Source: Schlesneria sp.
GTDB taxonomy: Bacteria; Planctomycetota; Planctomycetia; Planctomycetales; Planctomycetaceae
Assembly (NCBI GenBank): GCA_025353525.1
Contig: JANXOO010000654.1
Span: forward strand, 1-5,533
DNA length: 5,533 nucleotides
Direction: 5' to 3'
The notes under the pieces are model-generated. The model saw only the letters and a list, made by a program, of their open reading frames with translations. It searched no databases and had not been told where the DNA came from. Positions within the stretch are counted from its first letter, which is position 1, and every line of letters starts with the position of its first letter. Both the position numbers and the translations under genes were made by a program. Positions 1-5,533 of the stretch are shown here, in pieces.

Positions 1-1
1 G

Positions 2-214
2 ACCGTTTTGGACTACCTTATCGAATTCCTTGGTGCGACCGGACAATGTGATCCGGCACCCTGGATTTCCGAGTCGGTTTATGTGCAAGTCCGCGACGCC
101 GTCGGTTCGGTCGGCATGGAGAAGCTGAAACCCGTTTTCGAGCACCTGAACGCGACAATCTCGTACGACCAGATCAAGATCGCGATGACGTGCCTCAGGA
201 ATTCATCACCGTAA
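2..214 (+). CDS. 3' end of an unrecognised protein gene
   Basis: This is an open frame from the left edge to TAA at 212-214, leaving about 70 C-terminal residues. A TTG at 8 could be read as a start, but the frame is already open at base 2, so a gene beginning outside the window is more likely. Codon use looks like real coding sequence, with many G/C third positions. The visible peptide is soluble and mixed alpha/beta in character, with a stretch around VRDAVGSVGMEKLKPVFEHL that looks helical. There is no signal peptide, membrane segment or recognisable motif. The inverted repeat at 233-287 begins 18 bases after its stop and may end its transcript, so it is probably not co-transcribed with the repressor gene downstream. 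I do not recognise the family and assign no function. Confidence 0.6.
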   Translation, partial: TVLDYLIEFLGATGQCDPAPWISESVYVQVRDAVGSVGMEKLKPVFEHLNATISYDQIKIAMTCLRNSSP

Positions 215-232
215 GTCACTCGTGACAGGGTC

Positions 233-287
233 GCTGAAAAAAGGGACTGGCACCTGGAAGACCTGGAGCCTGTCCTCATTTTTCAGC
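233..287. repeat. Imperfect inverted repeat, REP-like or bidirectional terminator
   Basis: The left arm (233-254, GCTGAAAAAAGGGACTGGCA then CC) and the reverse complement of the right arm (265-287, beginning GCTGAAAAATGAGGACAGGC) match with a few substitutions and one length difference, around a 10-base loop. The outer stem carries an A-tract on the left and a T-tract (279-283) on the right, so the folded RNA could act as a terminator for the gene ending at 214. The GGGACTGGCACC / GGAGCCTGTCC core resembles a dispersed palindromic motif that I recall from planctomycete intergenic regions. That recollection is unchecked, and only one copy is present here. Confidence 0.55.
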
Positions 288-318
288 CGCTCGCCTTAAA
301 ATTCAAGAAGATTTTCGC

Positions 319-357
319 TACTACCGATTGACAATGGTAGACATTGCGTCTTATTCT
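319..357 (+). promoter_or_regulatory. Candidate blaI promoter with overlapping operator dyad
   Basis: A perfect -35 hexamer TTGACA lies at 328-333 and a fair -10 (TATTCT, 352-357) follows with an 18-base spacer; TTATTC at 351-356 with 17 bases is the alternative. The -35 sits inside a dyad: CTACC (321-325), one extra G, ATTG (327-330), central A (331), CAAT (332-335), GGTAG (336-340). Apart from the extra G the arms are exact. TACTAC at 319-324 is reminiscent of the TACTAC/GTAGTA arms of BlaI and MecI operators. The implied leader before the ATG at 397 is about 30 bases. Autorepression by BlaI is well known in staphylococci; binding here is inference. Confidence 0.5.
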
Positions 358-396
358 CTCAATTATCTTATTCGCTCTCTTATTGTGAAGGATATT

Positions 397-786
397 ATGG
401 CACGAACTCCTCAGGACATCACCGACGCAGAATTGGCAGTTCTCAATCTTCTCTGGGAGCGCAAACGGACAACCGTGCGCGACCTGACAGACACGCTGTA
501 TCCAGGCGGTACCGGGGCGCACTATGCCACGGTGCAAAAGTTGCTTGAGCGACTGGAATTGAAGAAATTCGTCAAACGCGATCGCAAGCCGTGGCCGCAT
601 CAGTTCGAACCCAAAATCGATCGCGAAGAATTGATTGGTCGTCGATTGCAGGCAACCGCGGACAAACTGTGCGAAGGTTCGCTGGCACCGCTGCTGTCGC
701 ACCTGGTTAAGGTCAAACTGAATCCGGACGAAATCGGTTCTCTACGAGATCTGCTGGATGATCTGGACCGGGAAAAGGGACGTTAA
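397..786 (+). CDS. blaI: BlaI/MecI-family transcriptional repressor
   Basis: This encodes a 129-residue winged-helix repressor, the usual size for the family. Residues 1-70 form the DNA-binding domain: the opening DITDAELAVLNLLWE is the classic BlaI/MecI first helix, and HYATVQKLLERLELKKFVKR (42-61) matches the recognition helix and wing. Residues 75-129 are charged and helical and fit the C-terminal dimerisation and proteolysis region. In characterised systems the dimer binds dyad operators and is inactivated when the partner M56 protease is triggered. The ATG at 397 is preferred because GAAGG (387-391) lies five bases upstream and the protein then begins as family members do. An in-frame TTG at 328 would add 23 residues, but it falls inside the promoter. 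The M56 protease gene follows 88 bases downstream on the same strand, which supports a repressor/protease pair. The symbol denotes the family; beta-lactams need not be the signal. Confidence 0.93.
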   Translation: MARTPQDITDAELAVLNLLWERKRTTVRDLTDTLYPGGTGAHYATVQKLLERLELKKFVKRDRKPWPHQFEPKIDREELIGRRLQATADKLCEGSLAPLLSHLVKVKLNPDEIGSLRDLLDDLDREKGR

Positions 787-794
787 GTCGTTTT

Positions 795-830
795 GACCGG
801 CATCGCCACTCTTCGCGACGCCGGTCTTTT
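795..830 (+). terminator. Hairpin with T-run between blaI and the M56 gene
   Basis: GACCGGC (795-801) pairs exactly with GCCGGTC (820-826). After one A/C mismatch, TCGC (803-806) pairs with GCGA (815-818), leaving an eight-base loop. TTTT (827-830) follows directly. This has the shape of an intrinsic terminator and starts eight bases after the blaI stop. The T-run is short and the next gene has its own strong ribosome binding site at 864-870, so partial termination or an RNA stability element within one operon seems more likely than a complete stop. Confidence 0.55.
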
Positions 831-874
831 CATAGACTGTGATCGGGTCGCCAATCTTCAGGCAGGAGGGCGCC

Positions 875-2998
875 ATGCATTCGTATATCGAAATTGCAGT
901 TATCAACGCTCTTGTCGTCATCCCGTTGGCGCTTGTTGCGGCATTGGCGGGCAGACTGTTTCGGCGACCGGTGCTGACTCACCTTCTGTGGGTCCTGGTA
1001 CTGGTCAAACTCGTGACACCTCCAATCTGGCAGATTCCACTGATTGATCGTGACTGGGTGACGGCGCAAAGCAGGCAGATCCTGCCCGCTATTGTTTTCG
1101 AAATCGACCGGATTGAATTCGGCCAACAGTTGCCCGGACCGGTGAACGCGACAGAAAGCTTCTCGCCATCAAAGCCCCGGCCTCGCACACTGGCGGCGCG
1201 GAATAACCGGTTCGCCGCGAATCGTCCAACAATGATGGCGGTCCTGTTGAAACGGGTTCGCAGCGAAGATTTTCCGGATCTGGTTCTTGTCAGCTTGCTG
1301 CTGATTTGGTCGTTCGGATCGCTGATCTGGTTTGCGGTTCAGGGGTTCCGATGCATCCGATTCCGAATGGCGCTGGGCAATGGAGCTGCTGCCGGATCCG
1401 AATTGCAGCGTTTTGCCGATCAAATGGCGCGATGTTTGGGATTATCGCACTCGCCTACCGTCTGGCTGATGCCCGGCGTTATGTCGCCCATGTTGTGGGG
1501 GACCGGTCAATCGGCCCTGCTGATTTTCCCCGAACAGTTGCTCGACCGACTTGATATGGATGCGACGGGGACGTTACTGACACACGAAATATCGCATTTT
1601 CGGCGACGTGACCATTGGGTGCGAATCGTCGCCCTGATGGCAACCGGATTCTTCTGGTGGCATCCGGTCGTGTGGTGGGCTCGGCGCGAAATCGAGGCCG
1701 TTGAAGAAGAATGTTGTGACGCACTGGTTGTCAAAGCCGCAGCAGCACCCGCCAAACGTTATGCCGAAGCCATCCTTGAAGCCGTTGATTTTCTTGCTGA
1801 ATCGCGATTGCGTCTGCCGCCACTGGCGACCGGACTGGGCCAGGTCCCGTTCCTGCGCCAGCGATTGACATGGATCATGCGCGGTCCGCGCCGCCAGGAT
1901 ATCGGCTACTGCGGCAAGCTGCTTTGCCTGTCTCTGGCCTGCACACTGCCCTTCCAGCCATCGTGGCTGGCAGCCCACACAAGCACGCCACTGCCCGCAC
2001 GGTTGCCAGCAACGCCCGCAGGTCGAATCGAAGCAACACCGGTCCTGGTACCACCAACAACTTCCGGCGCAGAAACCGGATTGGTTCAGACGCCTGCCGA
2101 ATCGTCCTTGAAACAATATGAATCAGTTGCAGCAACTTCAAAACGACGATTTGAAGTTCAGTCACACTCATCCGATGGAAGATATGCCGTCCTTGGAAAC
2201 AAAACCGCGCAAAGTTTACTCGACCTGGAAACAGGTCGGGAATTTGACCTGAACGACTACGGAATTCTGGCGATGGCTTTTGCTCCGAATACTCATCGCT
2301 TCGTCACTGTTGGCATCGACTCTGTTCTTCGTGTATGGAATGCAGAAACAACCGAAGTCGAAAAGGCGTGGAATATCCCCGTTGCTGCCGCCAAGTCGGT
2401 CGATATCTCGCCGAATGCTGACTGGATCGCGACCGGCGGACGTGACGGAATCGTACGCATCTGGGTTGCCGAAAGTGCAGAACCGATTTGCGAGTTTCCC
2501 CGTGAACTCGCACCGGTCAATTGCGTGCGAATTTCCCCTGATGGCCAACTGTTGGCCGTTGCAACTGGCGACTGGATGACACCCCAGTCGGGGCGAATCG
2601 CCTTGATTGAAACCGCACAATGGACAGAGCGGATTTCGATGAACTGGAATTCTCCTTCGGCAGCGGTTGCGTTTCGCGCTGATGGTCAATCTTTAATGAG
2701 TGGTGATTGGCAAGGGCGGATCGCTCGATGGAGTCTTTCAACAGGGGAATTGCTGGGCCTGTCCGACGGGTATAAAGACCTGATTCCAGCCGCCGAGTTT
2801 TCACCGAATGGCTCGACTCTGGCAGAGATCGAGGTGACCGATCTTCGTCCTGACGGTTCATGGAACGACGCCCCGCCGACGAGGTCGCTGGGCTGGCTGT
2901 TCGGGCGCTGGTCGCAGAAACAGCCTGAAAGCCCTCGGCCATCTTTCGGCCCGATGGGGCCGACATCAACGTCGCCCGCTCAATTGCCAACTCCGTAA
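875..2998 (+). CDS. BlaR1-like M56 membrane metalloprotease with C-terminal WD40 repeats
   Basis: A 707-residue protein, likely the signal-transducing partner of the upstream BlaI. Hydrophobic segments lie near residues 6-26, 33-50, 134-155 and 344-362, with a membrane-proximal WWHPVVWWARR stretch near 261-271. The M56 zinc site is HEISH at 237-241, with the downstream acidic ligand expected in the EEECCDALV segment (E277-E279), so the protease looks intact. After a Pro/Ala/Thr-rich linker (about 365-420) come WD40-type repeats: roughly five blades from 424 to 630, with WD-like endings such as VLRVWNAET and IVRIWVAES. A sixth stops after its FSPNGSTLA strand, and a Pro/Ser-rich tail of about 40 residues ends the protein. 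By analogy with BlaR1 the WD40 part would lie outside the membrane and replace the penicillin-binding sensor; this is inferred. The start at 875 is chosen for AGGAGGG at 864-870; a GTG at 839 would place that site inside the gene. Gene A follows 17 bases after the stop. Confidence 0.9.
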   Translation: MHSYIEIAVINALVVIPLALVAALAGRLFRRPVLTHLLWVLVLVKLVTPPIWQIPLIDRDWVTAQSRQILPAIVFEIDRIEFGQQLPGPVNATESFSPSKPRPRTLAARNNRFAANRPTMMAVLLKRVRSEDFPDLVLVSLLLIWSFGSLIWFAVQGFRCIRFRMALGNGAAAGSELQRFADQMARCLGLSHSPTVWLMPGVMSPMLWGTGQSALLIFPEQLLDRLDMDATGTLLTHEISHFRRRDHWVRIVALMATGFFWWHPVVWWARREIEAVEEECCDALVVKAAAAPAKRYAEAILEAVDFLAESRLRLPPLATGLGQVPFLRQRLTWIMRGPRRQDIGYCGKLLCLSLACTLPFQPSWLAAHTSTPLPARLPATPAGRIEATPVLVPPTTSGAETGLVQTPAESSLKQYESVAATSKRRFEVQSHSSDGRYAVLGNKTAQSLLDLETGREFDLNDYGILAMAFAPNTHRFVTVGIDSVLRVWNAETTEVEKAWNIPVAAAKSVDISPNADWIATGGRDGIVRIWVAESAEPICEFPRELAPVNCVRISPDGQLLAVATGDWMTPQSGRIALIETAQWTERISMNWNSPSAAVAFRADGQSLMSGDWQGRIARWSLSTGELLGLSDGYKDLIPAAEFSPNGSTLAEIEVTDLRPDGSWNDAPPTRSLGWLFGRWSQKQPESPRPSFGPMGPTSTSPAQLPTP

Positions 2999-3015
2999 TT
3001 TCAAAAAGCAGCTCT

Positions 3016-3891
3016 ATGACCGGATCAATTTCAGTACTGGCCATTGTCGCGATCAGCCAGGTGTCAGATCCGGCCGCAGAGAAAGGCTGGCAGCCTGTTT
3101 TTCAGCGGATGGCAGAAGAATATGTCATTCAATCGACCGACGAGCCCCCACGATCGTTTGAACTCTGCAAATCGCCGATCTTGCGATGGAGCCAACCGGT
3201 TCGGGGCGGAGATGACGGAGCGACATTCGTCTGGCTGGATCGAGGCTGCCCCGTCGTGATCGCCGCGATCTTTGCCTACCCCAATGAGGACAAGACACGC
3301 ACTGTCGTTCACGAAATGCATTCGATCGCTCCCGGCGCGATGGACGCAACATATCGTGAGCGCGTCCGATGGCAACCGACCACTTCGGGAATCGTGATGA
3401 AAGATGTCCCTGACGCGATATCCCCTGCCGAAAAAGCGCCAGCGCGATTGGCACAAATGAGAAACATGTTGCGCCAATTCTCGGCTCGAAGTATCGATCA
3501 GAGTGACAAACCCTGGGAATTGCGGCTGATGTCGCAGCCGCTGGTCAGATATGAACCGGTCGATCGAACCGATCTGATTGACGGGGCGGTCTTTGCGTTT
3601 GCTCAAGGGACCGATCCGGAAATTCTGGTCGTCTTCGAAGCACAGCGAAACAGCGACAAACAAAACAACGACAAACAAAACAACGACAAAATAGTTTGGA
3701 AATACGGCTGTGGCAGGTTCAGCGACTATCGCCTGGAAATGAAACACCTCGAACAGATTGTCTGGAACGTCCCGGCGAACGATTTTTCAAACCAAAACGG
3801 TGTTTACTTCGCACCTTCCGTCGAAGTTCGGCAGGCACCCAGCGGTGCAACGGAATTGAAAGACCGGACGCCCGGTGCAGCTGGTCAATAA
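3016..3891 (+). CDS. Probable exported protein of unknown function, paralog A
   Basis: A 291-residue protein clearly related to the product of the next gene. Shared blocks, in order, are RW(S/T) near 57, a hydrophobic strand VWLDRGCPVVIAAIF (72-86), HEMHSI (99-104), a basic helix MRNMLRQFSARS (148-159), WELRLMSQPLVRYE (167-180), DGAVFAFAQGTDPEILVVFE (189-208), and a W/K-rich strand ending GRFSDYRL. I have the impression of a multi-copy planctomycete family with the LRLLPQPLYRYE and DGA-F-F-GTDPE signatures; no function is known to me. Residues 4-14 are a short hydrophobic run (SISVLAIVAIS), suggesting an export signal, but the n-region lacks a basic residue. ATG 3016 is the first start codon of any common type after the in-frame stop at 2926-2928. 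It has no Shine-Dalgarno sequence, so coupling to the M56 gene 17 bases upstream is plausible. A 15-base tandem repeat expands residues 213-225. Confidence 0.8.
   Translation: MTGSISVLAIVAISQVSDPAAEKGWQPVFQRMAEEYVIQSTDEPPRSFELCKSPILRWSQPVRGGDDGATFVWLDRGCPVVIAAIFAYPNEDKTRTVVHEMHSIAPGAMDATYRERVRWQPTTSGIVMKDVPDAISPAEKAPARLAQMRNMLRQFSARSIDQSDKPWELRLMSQPLVRYEPVDRTDLIDGAVFAFAQGTDPEILVVFEAQRNSDKQNNDKQNNDKIVWKYGCGRFSDYRLEMKHLEQIVWNVPANDFSNQNGVYFAPSVEVRQAPSGATELKDRTPGAAGQ
3654..3691 (+). repeat. In-frame 15-bp tandem repeat in gene A
   Basis: The unit CGACAAACAAAACAA occurs at 3654-3668 and 3669-3683, followed by a partial third copy CGACAAAA (3684-3691). Fifteen bases keep the frame, giving repeated NDKQN peptides between EAQR and VWKYG. 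Paralog B has a different, non-repetitive linker (AVSKPSE) at the same place, so this is probably a surface loop between two strands that grew by slippage. The A-rich composition contrasts with the surrounding sequence. Confidence 0.85.
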
Positions 3892-3943
3892 CCACAGTGA
3901 TTCCGACTGCCACCACATTGCAGAATCGGGCTCGACTGACTTG

Positions 3944-3965
3944 AACCGGGCCTGATGTCCCGGTT
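3944..3965 (+). terminator. Hairpin before gene B, terminator-like
   Basis: AACCGGG (3944-3950) and CCCGGTT (3959-3965) form an exact 7-bp stem around an eight-base loop, followed by TATTTG after the last stem T residues. It lies 52 bases after the stop of gene A and only five bases before the GGGGAAG ribosome binding site of gene B (3971-3977). It may terminate part of the upstream transcript, mark a 3' processing end, or affect ribosome access to gene B. No convincing promoter was seen in 3892-3943. Confidence 0.5.
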
Positions 3966-3980
3966 TATTTGGGGAAGAAA

Positions 3981-4886
3981 ATGCGTTACTCGACCGTCTC
4001 ACCAGTCTCTGCGTCACTCGTCCTCGCCCTGGCAATTCACTTCTGTGTGACACCGCACCCGTTGAGGGCTCAGGCCCCTGATTCTCCCGCGAGTGATCGC
4101 GACAAATTATTGACCCTTCATCGCGCCGATGTCGCACAATACAGTCTGTTTCGCGACCCGGGAAAGAAAGAAAAACTCTCTCTGAAAAGTGAGTCGGTCT
4201 ATCGCTGGACTAATCCGACGCGGAGCGGCGGGCAGGTCGGTGACGTTTTTATCTGGACCTACGAAGGCCGCGCCGAGGCGATTGCATCGATCTTTTCGCA
4301 CCCGGAAAACGGTCGTCGAGTTCTCTGCCACGAGCTGCACAGCCTCTCACCTGTCTCGATCGTTTCCGAGCGTGTCAGCCCGAATCTCTGGCAACCCAAA
4401 GGTGGAATCACCACACGATTGCTCAAACCGTCACCGGAACCGGCGGACACGCCCGTTAAACGATTGATCCAGTTACGCAACATGGCACGCGATTTCAAAG
4501 CACGGAGCGTTGACGAACGGGGCGAACAGTGGGAACTGCGTTTGCTGCCCCAACCGCTTTACCGATACGAAGCAACGACCGGCGATATCTTCGACGGAGC
4601 GGTCTTTGCTTTCGTAACCAGTGCCGGGACCGATCCCGAAATTGCACTGAAGATTGAGGCAACGCGTGCCGTCAGCAAACCGTCTGAATGGCGGTTTGCC
4701 GCCGCCAGATTCTCTGACCTGAACCTGTACCTCCGTTACCAGGACCAGGAAGTTTGGCAGATGGTTCGCAATCACGACAACGAATTCGACCGAAACCGTG
4801 ACGAAACATTCCGGTTCTATCGCGACCGGGTCGTCGACGAAGTGGTCGGTGCCACTGAAGAACCAAAGAAAGCGGCTGGCAATTGA
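3981..4886 (+). CDS. Probable secreted protein of unknown function, paralog B
   Basis: A 301-residue protein with a clear signal peptide: basic start (MRY), hydrophobic core near SASLVLALAIHF, and a likely cleavage after residue 30 (HPLRA|QAPDS). The mature part shares with paralog A, in the same order, YRWTNPTR (73-80), FIWTYEGRAEAIASIF (90-105), CHELHSLSP (116-124), a helix RLIQLRNMARDFKARS, WELRLLPQPLYRYE (184-197), DGAVFAFVTSAGTDPEI (205-221) and WRFAAARFSDLNL (237-249). The tail is acidic and charged. No catalytic motif is apparent: HELH lacks the HExxH spacing of zinc proteases. The start at 3981 is supported by GGGGAAG just upstream and by the signal peptide; an in-frame TTG at 3969 would add four residues and overlap that site. 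Being last in the cluster, it is probably a signal partner or output of the BlaI/M56 pair, which is inference from position only. The family is uncharacterised as far as I know. Confidence 0.87.
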   Translation: MRYSTVSPVSASLVLALAIHFCVTPHPLRAQAPDSPASDRDKLLTLHRADVAQYSLFRDPGKKEKLSLKSESVYRWTNPTRSGGQVGDVFIWTYEGRAEAIASIFSHPENGRRVLCHELHSLSPVSIVSERVSPNLWQPKGGITTRLLKPSPEPADTPVKRLIQLRNMARDFKARSVDERGEQWELRLLPQPLYRYEATTGDIFDGAVFAFVTSAGTDPEIALKIEATRAVSKPSEWRFAAARFSDLNLYLRYQDQEVWQMVRNHDNEFDRNRDETFRFYRDRVVDEVVGATEEPKKAAGN

Positions 4887-4909
4887 AAGCGGAGAATCCG
4901 GCAAGGACC

Positions 4910-4941
4910 GGCGCATCATTTAATGCCGGAACCAATGCGCC
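4910..4941. other. Weak inverted repeat between convergent genes
   Basis: GGCGCAT (4910-4916) and ATGCGCC (4935-4941) are exact inverted repeats around 18 bases. A competing pairing, CCGGC (4908-4912) with GCCGG (4925-4929), overlaps it. Neither is followed by a T-run on either strand, so a terminator role for gene B or for the - strand gene is only possible. Nothing else is evident in the 117-base gap between the two stops. Confidence 0.3.
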
Positions 4942-5003
4942 TGAAACTGGCTGAATCGCTCAAGGATGTCCGCGACTTCAGCAACTGGCAAAAGTTCCCA
5001 ATA

Positions 5004-5533
5004 CTAATTCACCAAAATCGTCGGGTCTGATTCGAGGTCGGGTTTCGGTGCGTGCGGATAATCGACGGGACGATATTTGATGGCGAGTTCCGGGGTCATC
5101 AGCTTTTCGTGATTCCGCAATTTCGAAGTCAAAGCACGATCCAGAATTCCGCTCGTCAATAACACTCGTTCAACCGGGTAGCTCGGACGGCCCGTATGGA
5201 TCATTCGTTCAATCCCCTTCAGCAAGTACGCGAAGTGTGGATAGTAGGGCAGCGGTCGCTCTTCAAATCGTGTTGCGAGCGGAGCCGACTCGCCCCTGAG
5301 TTTCAACGCGACGGACGTTCCCCCGCCGGTATCGGGCAGCATGAACAACGCCCCTTGGAATCCGTCGTTGTACTCGAATGAAAAGAGCGCCGATTGCTCT
5401 GACGTTTTCGGATCGCCAGTTCGATCGGGGATCGCTGCCAGTGCCGCTTCAAACAGACTTTTTCTGACGGGGTCTGCGTCAAGCGTCTGCCACAACGATT
5501 CACCTTGCAGGCACTGCACTGATTTGACACCTG
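5004..5533 (-). CDS. C-terminal part of a possible Gfo/Idh/MocA-like protein, 5' end outside window
   Basis: The frame is open to the right edge and ends at a stop read from 5004-5006, leaving about 175 C-terminal residues. A GTG at 5519 could be called as a start, but the frame continues upstream (GVKSVQCLQGESLW), so the gene most likely begins outside. Features include GVKSVQCLQGESLW, a strand-rich middle (ALFSFEYNDGFQGALFML), PHFAYLLKGIERMIHTGRPSYPVERVLLTSGILD split across 130 residues from the visible start, and a tail TPELAIKYRPVDYPHAPKPDL. The YPVERVLLTSGILD segment resembles C-terminal ends of planctomycete proteins that I associate with Gfo/Idh/MocA oxidoreductases; the nucleotide-binding half, which would decide this, is not in view. 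It converges on gene B and is probably unrelated to the BlaI/M56 cluster. The coding call is secure; the family is tentative. Confidence 0.7.
   Translation of the reverse strand, partial: GVKSVQCLQGESLWQTLDADPVRKSLFEAALAAIPDRTGDPKTSEQSALFSFEYNDGFQGALFMLPDTGGGTSVALKLRGESAPLATRFEERPLPYYPHFAYLLKGIERMIHTGRPSYPVERVLLTSGILDRALTSKLRNHEKLMTPELAIKYRPVDYPHAPKPDLESDPTILVN

Noticed and set aside
328..396. TTG start giving a 152-residue BlaI
   Set aside because: The extra 23 residues fall in the predicted promoter and leader, do not resemble the family, and the ATG at 397 has a good ribosome binding site.
283..702. - strand open frame opposite blaI
   Set aside because: The + strand frame is an unmistakable BlaI; the antisense peptide is Cys/Arg-rich and unstructured.
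839..874. GTG start for the M56 protein
   Set aside because: It would put the strong AGGAGGG site inside the gene and add residues before the first membrane helix; ATG 875 fits better.
1574..2116. - strand open frame (180 codons) opposite the M56 gene
   Set aside because: It lies over the catalytic M56 region, with composition typical of an antisense shadow.
3654..3691. CRISPR-like repeat
   Set aside because: The units are directly adjacent, 15 bases long, without spacers, and in frame inside a coding gene.
3064..3747. Long - strand open frame (227 codons) opposite gene A
   Set aside because: Gene A has a clear paralog downstream, and the antisense peptide shows no domain or start context; it is a shadow frame.
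4038..4047. Lipobox in the signal peptide of protein B
   Set aside because: The residues before the cysteine (IHFC) do not fit the lipobox, and a normal signal peptidase I site follows at LRA|QA.
4326..4340. HELH/HEMH in the paralogs as a zinc protease motif
   Set aside because: The spacing is HExH, not HExxH, and no third ligand motif is evident.
4473..4919. - strand open frame opposite the end of gene B
   Set aside because: Gene B is supported by its paralog, signal peptide and ribosome binding site; the antisense frame has no support.

Overview
This window most likely comes from a planctomycete, and I would guess the Planctomycetia. The evidence is an M56 membrane protease fused to WD40 repeats, next to a BlaI-type repressor. 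It is followed by two secreted proteins of a kind I associate with this phylum, and by a 3'-terminal fragment of a gene resembling planctomycete oxidoreductase-like families. Base composition looks moderately GC-rich. This is recognition by eye, without database support.

Layout from left to right. Positions 2-214 are the 3' end of an unrecognised + strand gene. It is followed by an imperfect inverted repeat with an A-tract on one side and a T-tract on the other (233-287), which may be a terminator or a dispersed repeat. A good sigma70-like promoter overlaps a near-perfect dyad at 319-357, and together they precede a BlaI/MecI-family repressor gene (397-786). A strong hairpin followed by TTTT (795-830) separates it from an M56/BlaR1-like membrane protease gene with a C-terminal WD40 region (875-2998). 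Seventeen bases later comes the first of two tandem paralogous genes for probable exported proteins (3016-3891). A second hairpin (3944-3965) lies just before the ribosome binding site of the second paralog (3981-4886). A short gap with a weak inverted repeat (4887-5003) separates this set from a convergent - strand gene that runs off the right edge (5004-5533).

Working model. The repressor and protease form a BlaI/BlaR1-like signalling pair. The penicillin-binding sensor of BlaR1 is replaced by WD40 blades, which by analogy with BlaR1 would lie outside the cytoplasmic membrane. A signal sensed there would activate the HEISH protease, relieve BlaI repression and raise expression of the operon, probably including the two exported paralogs. 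The signal and the role of the paralogs cannot be read from the sequence. Two hairpins at gene junctions suggest that output is stepped down or separately controlled along the cluster. The protease C-terminus looks like an incomplete WD40 propeller and may be eroded or frameshifted.
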